A stretch of DNA of 14,248 nt, from contig JAVEEH010000057.1 of assembly GCA_030840545.1 (NCBI GenBank), forward strand, positions 1 through 14,248, given 5' to 3'. The translations under genes were made by a program, and so were the position numbers. Below are positions 1 to 7,389 of the stretch, piece after piece. Every line of letters begins with the position of its first letter. Within the stretch, counting starts at the first letter, position 1. The stretch is from Frankiaceae bacterium. Its GTDB lineage: Bacteria; Actinomycetota; Actinomycetes; JAFAQI01. The notes below the pieces were generated by a model that did not search any database, had not been told where the DNA came from, and was given only the letters and a program-made list of their open reading frames with translations.

Positions 1-1341
1 CAGGACTACGGCGACTTTTTCCCGGACAACCCGCAGAACCTCGAAGAGCTCGTCGACTCACTTGCCCGCCGCGCGGCGGCGGCCCAGCGGTTGATGAACA
101 CGCTCTCGCCGGAGCAGCAGGCCGAGCTCGCGGAGCTGATGATGCAGGCGATGCAGGACTCCGGTCTGGCCGGCGAGATGTCGCGCCTGTCGGACCAATT
201 GCGCGCGCGGCGCCCGGAGCTCGACTGGAGCGGGCGCGAACGGATGCGTGGCGACACCCCGCTCGGGCTCGGCGACGCGACGACGGCACTCGAGGAGGTC
301 GCCGACCTCGATGAGCTGGAGGCGGCCCTTTCGCAGGACTACCCCGGCGCGTCGCTCGACGACGTGGACCCGGAGCTGCTGGAGCGGGCACTCGGCCGCA
401 ACGCGGTCGATGACATGGAGGCGCTGCGCAACATCGAACGCGAGCTGCAGCGGCAGGGATATCTGCAACGCTCGCAGGGCGATCTCGAGCTGACCCCTCG
501 CGGTCTGCGTCGCCTCGGTGAGACGGCGCTGCGGCGGGTGTTCACCCAGCTCGAAGCGCACGGGCGCGGCGACCACGACATGCGCGACGCCGGCGCGGCC
601 GGGGACCCGACCGGCGCGACCCGGGCCTGGCAGTTCGGCGACGAGCAGCCGATCGACGTCGTACGGACCATCCGCAACGCCGTGCTGCGCACCGGGACCA
701 GCACCCCGGTGCGGCTGCACGTCGACGACTTCGAGGTCGTCGAGACCGAGCGCCGATCCGGCGCCGCCGTCGCGCTGCTCGTCGACCTGTCCTACTCGAT
801 GGCGCTGCGCGGCACCTGGGGGGTCGCCAAGTCGACGGCGCTCGCGCTGCACACGCTGGTGACCACGAAATACCCGCAGGACGCGATCGAGGTCATCGGC
901 TTCTCCAAGTACGCCCGGGTGCTGCAGCCCGCCGAGCTGGCCGGGCTGTCCTGGGACATGGTGCAGGGCACCAACCTCCAACACGCGCTGATGCTCGCGT
1001 CCCGACACCTGGCCCGCCACCCCGACGCGGAGCCCGTCGTCCTGGTCGTCACCGATGGCGAGCCGACCGCGCACCTGCTCGCCGACGGCAGCGCGTGGTT
1101 CGACTGGCCGACCCACCCCGAGACCGTCGCGGTGACGATGGCCGAGGTCGAGCGGATCACCCGCCGCGGCGCCACGATCAACGTGTTCATGCTCGACGAC
1201 GAGCCCGGGCTGGTGCGCTTCGTCGAGTCGCTCGCCCAGCGCAACGGCGGGCGGGTGTTCGCCCCGGATCCTGCCTCGTTGGGCGAATACGTCGTCAGCG
1301 ACTACCTGCGGGCCCGCAAGGGCAGACGCGCGAGCGCCTGA
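1..1341 (+). CDS. CoxE-like VWA domain protein (5' end outside window)
   Basis: The reading frame is open from base 1 and ends with TGA at 1339-1341, so the true start lies upstream and 446 residues are visible. The C-terminal half is a von Willebrand factor A domain. Its metal-binding MIDAS site is intact: the DxSxS motif reads DLSYS at 784-798, a Thr follows in VQGTNLQ (about 970), and the distal Asp is in VTDGE (about 1054). The N-terminal visible part is charged and helical and has no membrane segment, so the protein is probably cytoplasmic. CoxE-like VWA proteins usually work with a MoxR- or BchI-type AAA+ ATPase as a chaperone or metal-insertion pair; that partner would be expected just upstream, outside the window. 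The TTG at 91 and ATG at 94 are internal, because coding-like sequence continues upstream to the edge. The family call is firm and the cellular role is unknown. Confidence 0.9.
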   Translation, partial: QDYGDFFPDNPQNLEELVDSLARRAAAAQRLMNTLSPEQQAELAELMMQAMQDSGLAGEMSRLSDQLRARRPELDWSGRERMRGDTPLGLGDATTALEEVADLDELEAALSQDYPGASLDDVDPELLERALGRNAVDDMEALRNIERELQRQGYLQRSQGDLELTPRGLRRLGETALRRVFTQLEAHGRGDHDMRDAGAAGDPTGATRAWQFGDEQPIDVVRTIRNAVLRTGTSTPVRLHVDDFEVVETERRSGAAVALLVDLSYSMALRGTWGVAKSTALALHTLVTTKYPQDAIEVIGFSKYARVLQPAELAGLSWDMVQGTNLQHALMLASRHLARHPDAEPVVLVVTDGEPTAHLLADGSAWFDWPTHPETVAVTMAEVERITRRGATINVFMLDDEPGLVRFVESLAQRNGGRVFAPDPASLGEYVVSDYLRARKGRRASA

Positions 1342-1402
1342 GCAGGATTTCCGCCCGCGGCGTCGAAAACTGCAGGTCAAGACCGACCGGAAGGCAACTG
1401 CC

Positions 1403-1963
1403 ATGGCCGCCTCGCCCTATGACCTGACGCGCACGACCGACTTCGGCGCTCCGCAGCGCTCGCGGTTCTCGCTGGCGCGCCTGCGCGCCGGCGGTCTGGG
1501 CGGCGGCTTCGGTCTGCTGGTCATCGCGGTCGGTCTCCTCGCGATCGGCATCGGCTGGAACGGCATGGCCGGCGGTGGCGGCGAGGTCAACGGCGTGCCG
1601 AACCTCAACGCGCAGCTGCCGTGGCTCATCTCCGGCGGTGTTCTCGGCCTGGCGCTCGTCGTGTTCGGTGCCGCGATGCTCATCGTGCACAACGCCCGCA
1701 GCGACCGGGCCCGGCTCGAGGCCAAGCTCGACGAGCTGGTCGCCGCGGTGTCCCGCGGTGCGGCTGTCACGACGCCCTATCCCACCGGCCCGCAGCCGAC
1801 TGCCGCCGGCGTCTTCCTGGCCGGTGGCTCGGCCTACCACCGGCCGGACTGCCGCCTCGTGCAGGGGCGCGACGACGTCACGTTCGTGACCGAGGGCGAC
1901 GCCAGCGTGCGCGACCTCAAGCCCTGCCGGGTCTGCAAGCCCGCCGAGACCCTCGCCCGCTGA
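1403..1963 (+). CDS. Small two-helix membrane protein with C-terminal His/Cys cluster
   Basis: The 186-residue protein starts at ATG 1403, preceded by GGAAGG at 1389-1394 at good spacing. Two hydrophobic segments are visible, at residues about 32-53 and 74-95, separated by a Gly-rich loop. A short charged, probably coiled segment follows (about 99-116). The C-terminal domain contains H146, C150, C175 and C178 in the pattern HxxxC...PCxxC, preceded by a Tyr. This spacing resembles small zinc-binding knuckles of the kind seen in Ada-type metal-binding modules, and zinc binding is inferred from it. The gene follows the VWA gene by 61 nt on the same strand and may be co-transcribed. I recognise no named family and assign no function; a membrane-tethered zinc module is the safest description. 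Confidence 0.8.
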   Translation: MAASPYDLTRTTDFGAPQRSRFSLARLRAGGLGGGFGLLVIAVGLLAIGIGWNGMAGGGGEVNGVPNLNAQLPWLISGGVLGLALVVFGAAMLIVHNARSDRARLEAKLDELVAAVSRGAAVTTPYPTGPQPTAAGVFLAGGSAYHRPDCRLVQGRDDVTFVTEGDASVRDLKPCRVCKPAETLAR

Positions 1964-1983
1964 CCGCAACCTGACCCACGAGC

Positions 1984-2025
1984 TGTCAGACCCTCCGCAC
2001 GCCAGGGCGTGCCCAGCGTCTGACA
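1984..2025. terminator. Nested palindrome between convergent genes (candidate bidirectional terminator)
   Basis: The outer arms TGTCAGAC (1984-1991) and GTCTGACA (2018-2025) are perfect reverse complements. Inside them, GCACGCC (1997-2003) and GGCGTGC (2006-2012) are also perfect, with two bases between them. The two stems are separated by a symmetric 5 by 5 base internal loop. The structure lies 20 nt after the stop of the small membrane protein and 13 nt beyond the livF stop, where a terminator for both transcripts would sit. No T-tract follows on either strand, so termination is inferred from position and folding only. A protein-binding palindrome is the alternative. Confidence 0.5.
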
Positions 2026-2038
2026 AGTCGCAGGGGGG

Positions 2039-2740
2039 TTAGCCGAGGTAGGCGGTTCGGAGGTCGCCGCTCTTGGCGAGCTCCGCGCCACGCCCGTCGA
2101 AGGTGATGGTGCCCTTCTGCATGACGAGCGCCTGGTCGGCGTAGGGCAGGACCCCGATGTTCTGCTCGACGATGACGACCGTCGTGCCGTCGTCGTTGAT
2201 CTGGTCGACGACCTGGAACACGGTCTGCGTCAGCTTCGGTGACAGACCGAGCGAGGCCTCGTCGATGAGCAGCAGCCGCGGCTTGCTCATCAGGGCGCGG
2301 CCGATCGCGAGCATCTGCTGCTCGCCGCCGGACAGCGTGCCGGCGAGCTGCGCGGCGCGCTCCTCCAGCCGGGGAAAGTAGCCGAAGACCCGTTCCATCT
2401 GCTGCTTCTGGACGGAGCGGTTCGTCCACGCGCCGAGCTCGAGGTTGGTGCGGACGGAGAGTCCGGGGAAAACCCGGCGACCTTCCGGGCAGAGCGCGAC
2501 GCCGCGCTTCACGATCTCCGAGGACGGCAGCTTGCTGATGACCTCACCGTCGAAGCGGACCTGGCCGCCCCAGGTCTTGAGCAGCCCGACGACGGTGTTG
2601 ACGGTCGTCGACTTGCCGGCACCGTTGAGACCGAACATGACCGCGGTCTCGCCCTCGGCCACCGAGAACGACACGCCTTGCAGCACCGGCACACTGCCGT
2701 AGCCGGCGCGCAGATCCTCGACCTCGAGCAGGGCGGTCAT
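2039..2740 (-). CDS. livF: ABC transporter ATP-binding protein, LivF type
   Basis: This 233-residue ATPase is of usual LivF length. Walker A is GLNGAGKST (37-45), the ABC signature is LSGGE (136-140) and Walker B is LLLIDE (156-161). The family-typical CPEGRRVFP segment occupies the Q-loop region (84-92), and VEQN replaces the usual switch histidine, as is common in LivF. It would energise import together with LivG, bound to LivH and LivM at the inner face of the membrane. The ATG at 2740 was chosen because GGAGG lies just upstream inside the end of livG, and the ATGA junction overlaps the livG stop by 4 nt, implying translational coupling. It is the last gene of the six-gene operon and ends with TAA just before the nested palindrome. 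Confidence 0.93.
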   Translation of the reverse strand: MTALLEVEDLRAGYGSVPVLQGVSFSVAEGETAVMFGLNGAGKSTTVNTVVGLLKTWGGQVRFDGEVISKLPSSEIVKRGVALCPEGRRVFPGLSVRTNLELGAWTNRSVQKQQMERVFGYFPRLEERAAQLAGTLSGGEQQMLAIGRALMSKPRLLLIDEASLGLSPKLTQTVFQVVDQINDDGTTVVIVEQNIGVLPYADQALVMQKGTITFDGRGAELAKSGDLRTAYLG

Positions 2741-3687
2741 GACGCCTCCTTGCGTGCGGCGGCGCGCTTGGCCGGGGTCTTCTTGGCCGGTGCCTTCTTC
2801 GTGGCGCCGGTGGCCTTGCGCGGGGCCCGGGCCGCGGACTTGCGCTGGACCGGGGCGTCCGCCGGTGCGATCTCGTCGGCCGGCGGCTCGTCCTCGGGTG
2901 TTTCGGTCTGGGCGAGCGCGTCCGGTGCCTCGCCGCCGAGATAGGCCGCGACCACCTCGGGGTGGTTCCGCACGTGGTCGGGGTCGCCCTCGGCGAGCAG
3001 CTTGCCGAAGTTGAGCACGTAGACGTAGTCGCAGACGGCCGTGACGAGCGGCACGTGGTGCTCGATGAGCAACATCGTCACACCGAGCTCCTGGCGCAGG
3101 TTGAGCAGCCGCTCGCCGAGCTGGTCGGACTCCTCCGGCCCCATACCGCTCGACGGCTCGTCCAGCAGCAGCACGTCCGGGTCGGTCGCCAGAGCGCAGC
3201 CGAGCTCGAGCAGCTTCAAGGTGCCGTAGGGCAGCGCCCCGATGCGCCGGTCGCGGATGTCGGCGAGGCCGAGGAGGTCGAGAATCGCCTCCGCGTGAGC
3301 GGTCAGCTCCTTCTCCCGCTGCCGCACCGTGGAGACGCCGGCGATCGCTTGCAGCGACCCATAGCCGGCGCGGGTGTGCTGGGCGGTGAGCAGGTTTTCC
3401 AGCGCGGTCTCGGACTTGACCATACCGACGTTCTGGAACGTCCGGCCGATGCCGAGCGCTGCCTTGCGATGCGGCGGGAGCTTGGTGACCTCGCGGTCGC
3501 GGTAGTAGACGGTGCCGTGGGTCGGCTTGTAGAAGCCAGTGATGCAGTTGAACGCGGTCGTCTTGCCGGCGCCGTTCGGACCCATCAGTCCGACGATCTC
3601 CCACTCGTCGACGCGCAGGTTCAGCCCGTCGATAGCGGTGAGACCACCGAACTTGATCGTGAGGTCGCGCACCTCAAGCACGGACAC
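2737..3687 (-). CDS. livG: ABC transporter ATP-binding protein, LivG type, with Lys/Ala-rich C-terminal tail
   Basis: The first 250 residues or so form a standard LivG ATPase. Walker A is GPNGAGKT (36-43), the Q-loop Gln is Q85, the signature is the family-typical degenerate LPYGT (152-156), Walker B is LLLDEP (173-178) and the switch His is H210. A family-typical ending, AAYLGGE, appears near 247-253. The protein then continues about 63 residues further than usual, first acidic and Pro/Glu-rich (254-279) and then basic, with repeated Lys, Ala, Pro and Arg (281-316) resembling histone H1 tails. The GTG start at 3687 has GGAGGG at 3693-3698. The gene overlaps livM by 14 nt and livF by 4 nt. 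The ATPase role is firm; the function of the tail is unknown. Confidence 0.92.
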   Translation of the reverse strand: MSVLEVRDLTIKFGGLTAIDGLNLRVDEWEIVGLMGPNGAGKTTAFNCITGFYKPTHGTVYYRDREVTKLPPHRKAALGIGRTFQNVGMVKSETALENLLTAQHTRAGYGSLQAIAGVSTVRQREKELTAHAEAILDLLGLADIRDRRIGALPYGTLKLLELGCALATDPDVLLLDEPSSGMGPEESDQLGERLLNLRQELGVTMLLIEHHVPLVTAVCDYVYVLNFGKLLAEGDPDHVRNHPEVVAAYLGGEAPDALAQTETPEDEPPADEIAPADAPVQRKSAARAPRKATGATKKAPAKKTPAKRAAARKEAS

Positions 3688-4804
3688 TGGAGCCCTCCAT
3701 CGCGCCTACGCCGGCGTCACCGTCGGGGTCGTGCAGGGTGAAGGGGTGTCCGGCGAACCAGCGGGCGAACGGCCGGATGACCTGGCCGAGCCCGCCCGGG
3801 TTGAGGATGACCGTCTGGAGCAGCAGCACTGCGCCGATGACGTTGGCGATGTAGAACTTGTTGTTGCCGTAGTAGGTGCCCCAGTGCGTCTTGTCGGCAA
3901 CCCACTGCAGCAACGGGCTGATCGGGCTGACCAGAGCGAAGAAGGCGCCAGCGCCCATGACGCCACCGCGGTTGGCGAGCCCGCCGACCACCACGACGAC
4001 GACGAAGGTCAGCGCCAGGTTGAACCCGGCGATCGCGGTGAAGTCCTTGTCGGAGAACTCCTGCGACCAGAAGGCAAAGACACCGCCGGCCAGCCCGGCC
4101 ATGGCGCCGGAGATCGTGAAGCCGAGGAGCTTGTAGCGAAGCACGTCGACGCCGAACGCGGCCGCGACCAGCTCGTTGTCGCGCAGAGCGACGAGCCCGC
4201 GACCGACCTTGCTCTTACGCACCCGGACGTCGATGTAGTAGCAGATCGCAACCATCGCCAAGGCGAAGAGGTAGTAGCGGTATTCGCTCGAGATGAACGT
4301 CGGCCGGTAGGCAGAGACACCTGCTTCATGACCGTTGAGGCTTGGCAATGTGAAGATCGCATCGGCGAAGACGCTGCCGAACACCAGGGTGACGAGCGCG
4401 AGGTAGAGCCCGCGGATGCGCAGCGCCACCGCGCCCAGTAGCAATGCTGCGGCGCCGGCGGCTGCCGCAGCCGTCAGCATGCCGATCGCGAACGTGAACG
4501 GGTCGGCGGGTGTGACGCCAGTGCTGACCACGTTGGCGGCCGTCAGCGCGCCGAGACCGACGAACGCCTGGTGCCCGAGCGAGATCTGCCCCGTGTAGCC
4601 GGTCAGCACATTCATCGACAGGCCGACCATGACGAAGATGGCCGCGTAGGCCGCAACGTGGCCGAACGTGTCGCTCTTCAAGGGCAGCAGGAACAGCACT
4701 GCGACCAGCGGAGCAGCCGCGACGGCCCGAGCGGCGAGGCGAGATGGGCCGGGGCGCCTGTTCGTCACCGTCGTTGTCATCAAGGCTTCAGTCTGGACGG
4801 CCAT
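3674..4804 (-). CDS. livM: ABC transporter permease, LivM type
   Basis: This 376-residue polytopic membrane protein has the LivM hallmark LTGYTGQISLGHQAF (67-81). It also has the conserved cytoplasmic coupling loop GRGLVALRDNELVAAAFGVD (201-220), which contacts the ATPases, and a late Gly/Val-rich helix ending VVVGGLANRGG (271-281). Hydrophobic segments cover about 28-43, 50-68, 80-96, 104-129, 134-152, 177-191, 228-246, 260-276 and 318-335. It would pair with LivH to form the translocation path. The ATG at 4804 overlaps the livH stop as TGATG, which argues for coupling and for this start; ATG 4780 is an alternative eight codons in. The reading frame remains open further upstream, but that part lies opposite livH coding sequence and lacks family similarity. 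Confidence 0.92.
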   Translation of the reverse strand: MAVQTEALMTTTVTNRRPGPSRLAARAVAAAPLVAVLFLLPLKSDTFGHVAAYAAIFVMVGLSMNVLTGYTGQISLGHQAFVGLGALTAANVVSTGVTPADPFTFAIGMLTAAAAAGAAALLLGAVALRIRGLYLALVTLVFGSVFADAIFTLPSLNGHEAGVSAYRPTFISSEYRYYLFALAMVAICYYIDVRVRKSKVGRGLVALRDNELVAAAFGVDVLRYKLLGFTISGAMAGLAGGVFAFWSQEFSDKDFTAIAGFNLALTFVVVVVVGGLANRGGVMGAGAFFALVSPISPLLQWVADKTHWGTYYGNNKFYIANVIGAVLLLQTVILNPGGLGQVIRPFARWFAGHPFTLHDPDGDAGVGAMEGSSVRA

Positions 4805-5769
4805 CAGGTCTCGGACCCCAGCAGGCCTCGTGGGCGGAACAGCAGCACCGCCAGCAGCACGGCGAAGACGGCAAGCTCGGCCTGGCCACTGTGCACATGA
4901 TTGAGGCCGGGCACGAACGACGCGTCCACGTTGGCGAACGCCTCGATCAAGCCGAGCGACAGCCCACCCACGAACGCACCGGGAAGGCTCGTCATGCCGC
5001 CGAGCACCGCGGCGGCGAACGCCACCGTGAGCGTCGTACCGGTGAAGGCGCCGGGCGTCACCGTGCCCTGCGGCGGGACGGCGAGCAGCACCCCGGCAAC
5101 ACCGCCGAGCAGACCGGCGATGCCCCACGAGATCAGTGAGATCCGCTCGACCGAGATGCCGACCACCCGCGCAGCGGTGGCGTCCTGGCTGACCGCCAGG
5201 ATGGCCGTACCGGTGCGGGTGTAGCGGAAGAAGTAGAACGCGCCGACCGCGAGTACGACGAGCATCGCGAGCTTGGCAAGGTCCTGGTAGAGGATCGGGA
5301 TGCCGTCGACGCGGCCGATGAACGGCTGCACTTTGAGCACGTCGCTGATCGTCGGCAGCGACTGCGTCTTGGGATACGGCAGCAGTCCCTCCACACCGAT
5401 CAGCAGCAAAGCAACGCCGACGGTGCCGACGACCAGGATGACTTTGGCTCGGTTGAACATCGGCCGGATCACCAGCCGCTCGGTGAGCAGCGCGATGCCG
5501 ACCGACGCCAGGAGCCCGATCGGCACGGCGACGAAGAACGGGAGCTTCGGCAGCACGCCGGTGCCTGAGTAGAAGACGTAGGTGACGATCGCCCCGACCG
5601 TGGCGAACTCACCCTGGGCGAAGTTGAAGATTCGGTTGCTCTTGTAGAGGAGGACGAGTCCCAACCCCAGCAGCCCATAGGCGGCACCATTGGCGATGCC
5701 GTTGATCAGCGGGCTGAGAAAGTTGATCTGAACGCTGAACTGCGTCGCCCCGAGGACGGCTTCGTGCAT
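4804..5769 (-). CDS. livH: ABC transporter permease, LivH type
   Basis: This 321-residue permease has the family signature segments NGIANGAAYGLLGLGLVL (23-40), NFAQGEFATVGA (49-60), the coupling loop TRTGTAILAVSQDATAARVV (184-203) and AAVLGGMTSLPGAFVGG (253-269). It closes with LFRPRGLLG (310-318), the usual LivH ending. It is strongly hydrophobic, with about eight membrane segments. The ATG at 5769 lies one nucleotide after the stop of the solute-binding protein, so translation is probably coupled; no strong ribosome binding site is visible. It would form the importer channel with LivM. The substrate class (branched-chain amino acids, amides, aromatic or other small polar compounds) cannot be decided from the permease. 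Confidence 0.92.
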   Translation of the reverse strand: MHEAVLGATQFSVQINFLSPLINGIANGAAYGLLGLGLVLLYKSNRIFNFAQGEFATVGAIVTYVFYSGTGVLPKLPFFVAVPIGLLASVGIALLTERLVIRPMFNRAKVILVVGTVGVALLLIGVEGLLPYPKTQSLPTISDVLKVQPFIGRVDGIPILYQDLAKLAMLVVLAVGAFYFFRYTRTGTAILAVSQDATAARVVGISVERISLISWGIAGLLGGVAGVLLAVPPQGTVTPGAFTGTTLTVAFAAAVLGGMTSLPGAFVGGLSLGLIEAFANVDASFVPGLNHVHSGQAELAVFAVLLAVLLFRPRGLLGSET

Positions 5770-5770
5770 A

Positions 5771-7342
5771 TCAGTAAGCGCTCAGATAGTTGCTGCCGAC
5801 GGTGTCCCAGGCGCCGGGCTGCTTCTGGTTGGGCTCGGTCTTGCTGCAGTTGACCCGCTGCACCCATGCGCCGGTGCCGCCGAAGTGACCGCCGTTGTTG
5901 CGGAAGTCGACCGGTGGATAGACCGCGCCGGGGATGACGGCGTGTTCGGACGACGCGATGAAGTTCTGCCTCGTCAGGTTGGCGCTCGCATCCTTGAGCA
6001 AGCTCCACAGCGTCTCGGACAGACCCCACAACGCCCACTCGATGTCGTCGTAGCTGTTCTTGTAAGCCTTCTTGAAGTCGGCGGTGGCGTGGTCGATACC
6101 GGGGGCCGGCGCCAGGAAGTAGGCGTGACCGCTGATCGCGTTCTTGCTGCCGCTGCAGATGTACTGGGCAACCGTGACCTCGGTGTAGGTCACACCCGGG
6201 CCGACCCAGTTGGCGGCACCGACATGCGCGCCGTAGAAGCCGCCGCTCATGAAGACGAAGTAGCCAGGCGCGGCGTCGACGAAGACGGTTTTGAAGCCGT
6301 TCAGCGCGAGCTGGTTGCCGAACTGCGTGGCCGCAGCCTGGTAGTTGCCGTTCTGGTCGACCGGGTAGTCGTGGTAAGGAATCCCCGCCGCCTTGAGCGC
6401 CGCCTCGATGCCGTTGCGGGCGCCGGCGAAGTTGTCCGAGCCGCCGGTCACGATGGCCCACTTGGCCTTGCCGGGAGGAGAGCCGTTGTTCGAGTCGACG
6501 TTCGATGCGGTCGGGTTGGCGATGCCCTGCTGCTGCGCGTTGCGCAGGACGAGAGCGCCCTGCTGCGCGTAGGTCAGGGACACCGCAAAGTAGTTGGACA
6601 GTCCGGTCAAACCGTTGTCGGTGACGCCGGCCGACAGGTAGGGCACGCCGAGGTGCTGGATGTCGGGCTGGGTCGCGCAGGCCTGGATCTGGTCCGTGCC
6701 GCCGCCGCCGACGACGAGGAAGTCACGCTTCGCCATCTGCGAGCAGACGTTGCGGGCACCGGACGGCGTGTAGGTGTCGTCCTTGAACTCGACGTGCACG
6801 TTGCGGCCGCAGACGGTGTGGCCAGGCTGCGCCCAGAAGGTGCCCGCGCCGGCCTGGAAGGAGCTGTTGGGAAACGGCGTACCTGTGCCGGTCAACGGGG
6901 CGTGCAGGCCCAGGTTGATCGTCGAGGAGGTGATGCCGGTCGTGGTGCCGCCGGTCGGCACGCCGCAGGGCCCGCCTGCCGCCGGCTGAGTGCCGCCGCC
7001 ACCGCCACCGGTCGACCCGGTGCCACCGGTCGACCCGGTGCCACCCGTGCTGCCGGTGCTGCCGGTGCCGGTCGTGCCACCGGACGTCGTGCCGCCCCCG
7101 ACCACACCGCCCGGAGTGCCGCCGGCGACGGTGCCGCCCGGCGTCGTGCCGCCGACCACGCCGGTGGTGCCGGTCCCGGTCGAGCCGGCGCCGTTGCCGG
7201 TCGAGGTGCCGGCGCCGGGGACGCTGCCCGCCGGAGCCTTGAGCGAGTCGGTGGCCTCGGTCTTGAGGCCGCACGCCGCGGTCAGGGCTGAGAGCACCAC
7301 GGCTGCGGTGAGCAGCCGCGCACTCGTGCGGGTCGAGGTCAT
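5771..7342 (-). CDS. Type 1 periplasmic-binding-fold lipoprotein of the Liv-type importer
   Basis: This 523-residue extracytoplasmic substrate-binding protein starts at ATG 7342, with GGAGA at 7348-7352. Residues 1-24 form a lipoprotein signal peptide ending LTAAC, with C24 the likely lipidated residue; Thr at -3 is slightly off consensus. A very long Gly/Thr/Ser linker runs from about 38 to 122. The binding domain begins near 136 with ITSSTINLGLHAPLTGTG, the usual opening of LivJ/AmiC-like proteins, and continues with the family-like segment GIPYHDYPVDQNGNYQAAATQ (around 332-352). Several cysteines in the mature part (for example C126, C178, C200) could form disulfides. It captures the ligand outside the membrane and delivers it to LivHM. 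The gene lies 1 nt before livH and 47 nt after the surface-protein gene. The ligand is not predictable. The linker is much longer than in typical homologues. Confidence 0.9.
   Translation of the reverse strand: MTSTRTSARLLTAAVVLSALTAACGLKTEATDSLKAPAGSVPGAGTSTGNGAGSTGTGTTGVVGGTTPGGTVAGGTPGGVVGGGTTSGGTTGTGSTGSTGGTGSTGGTGSTGGGGGGTQPAAGGPCGVPTGGTTTGITSSTINLGLHAPLTGTGTPFPNSSFQAGAGTFWAQPGHTVCGRNVHVEFKDDTYTPSGARNVCSQMAKRDFLVVGGGGTDQIQACATQPDIQHLGVPYLSAGVTDNGLTGLSNYFAVSLTYAQQGALVLRNAQQQGIANPTASNVDSNNGSPPGKAKWAIVTGGSDNFAGARNGIEAALKAAGIPYHDYPVDQNGNYQAAATQFGNQLALNGFKTVFVDAAPGYFVFMSGGFYGAHVGAANWVGPGVTYTEVTVAQYICSGSKNAISGHAYFLAPAPGIDHATADFKKAYKNSYDDIEWALWGLSETLWSLLKDASANLTRQNFIASSEHAVIPGAVYPPVDFRNNGGHFGGTGAWVQRVNCSKTEPNQKQPGAWDTVGSNYLSAY
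7005..7058. repeat. 18-bp tandem repeat in the binding-protein linker
   Basis: Two perfect copies of an 18-bp unit, CCACCGGTCGACCCGGTG, lie head to tail at 7005-7022 and 7023-7040. A degenerate third copy follows at 7041-7058. On the minus strand the unit encodes a Gly-Ser-Thr-Gly-Gly-Thr repeat in the lipoprotein linker. The 18-bp period keeps the frame, so copy-number change would only alter linker length. Confidence 0.8.
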
Positions 7343-7389
7343 CGTTGTCTCCGGGGGTTCAGGGGATGCAGGGTCTGTGCAGGTCGGGT

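Noticed and set aside
58..1404. Long open frame on the minus strand opposite the VWA gene
   Set aside because: The composition is Arg/Gly/His-rich with no domain, and the plus-strand frame holds an intact VWA domain; it is an antisense artefact of high GC.
2741..3604. N-terminal extension of livF in its own frame across livG
   Set aside because: The frame is open by GC bias only. The LivF domain begins at ATG 2740 with a ribosome binding site, and the extension lies in an alternative frame of livG.
4805..5128. Upstream extension of livM across livH
   Set aside because: No permease similarity before 4804, and the TGATG junction with livH explains the start.
5885..7291. Long plus-strand open frame opposite the binding-protein gene
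   Set aside because: No recognisable domain and a low-complexity Arg/Ala/Gly end; the minus strand encodes a complete lipoprotein.
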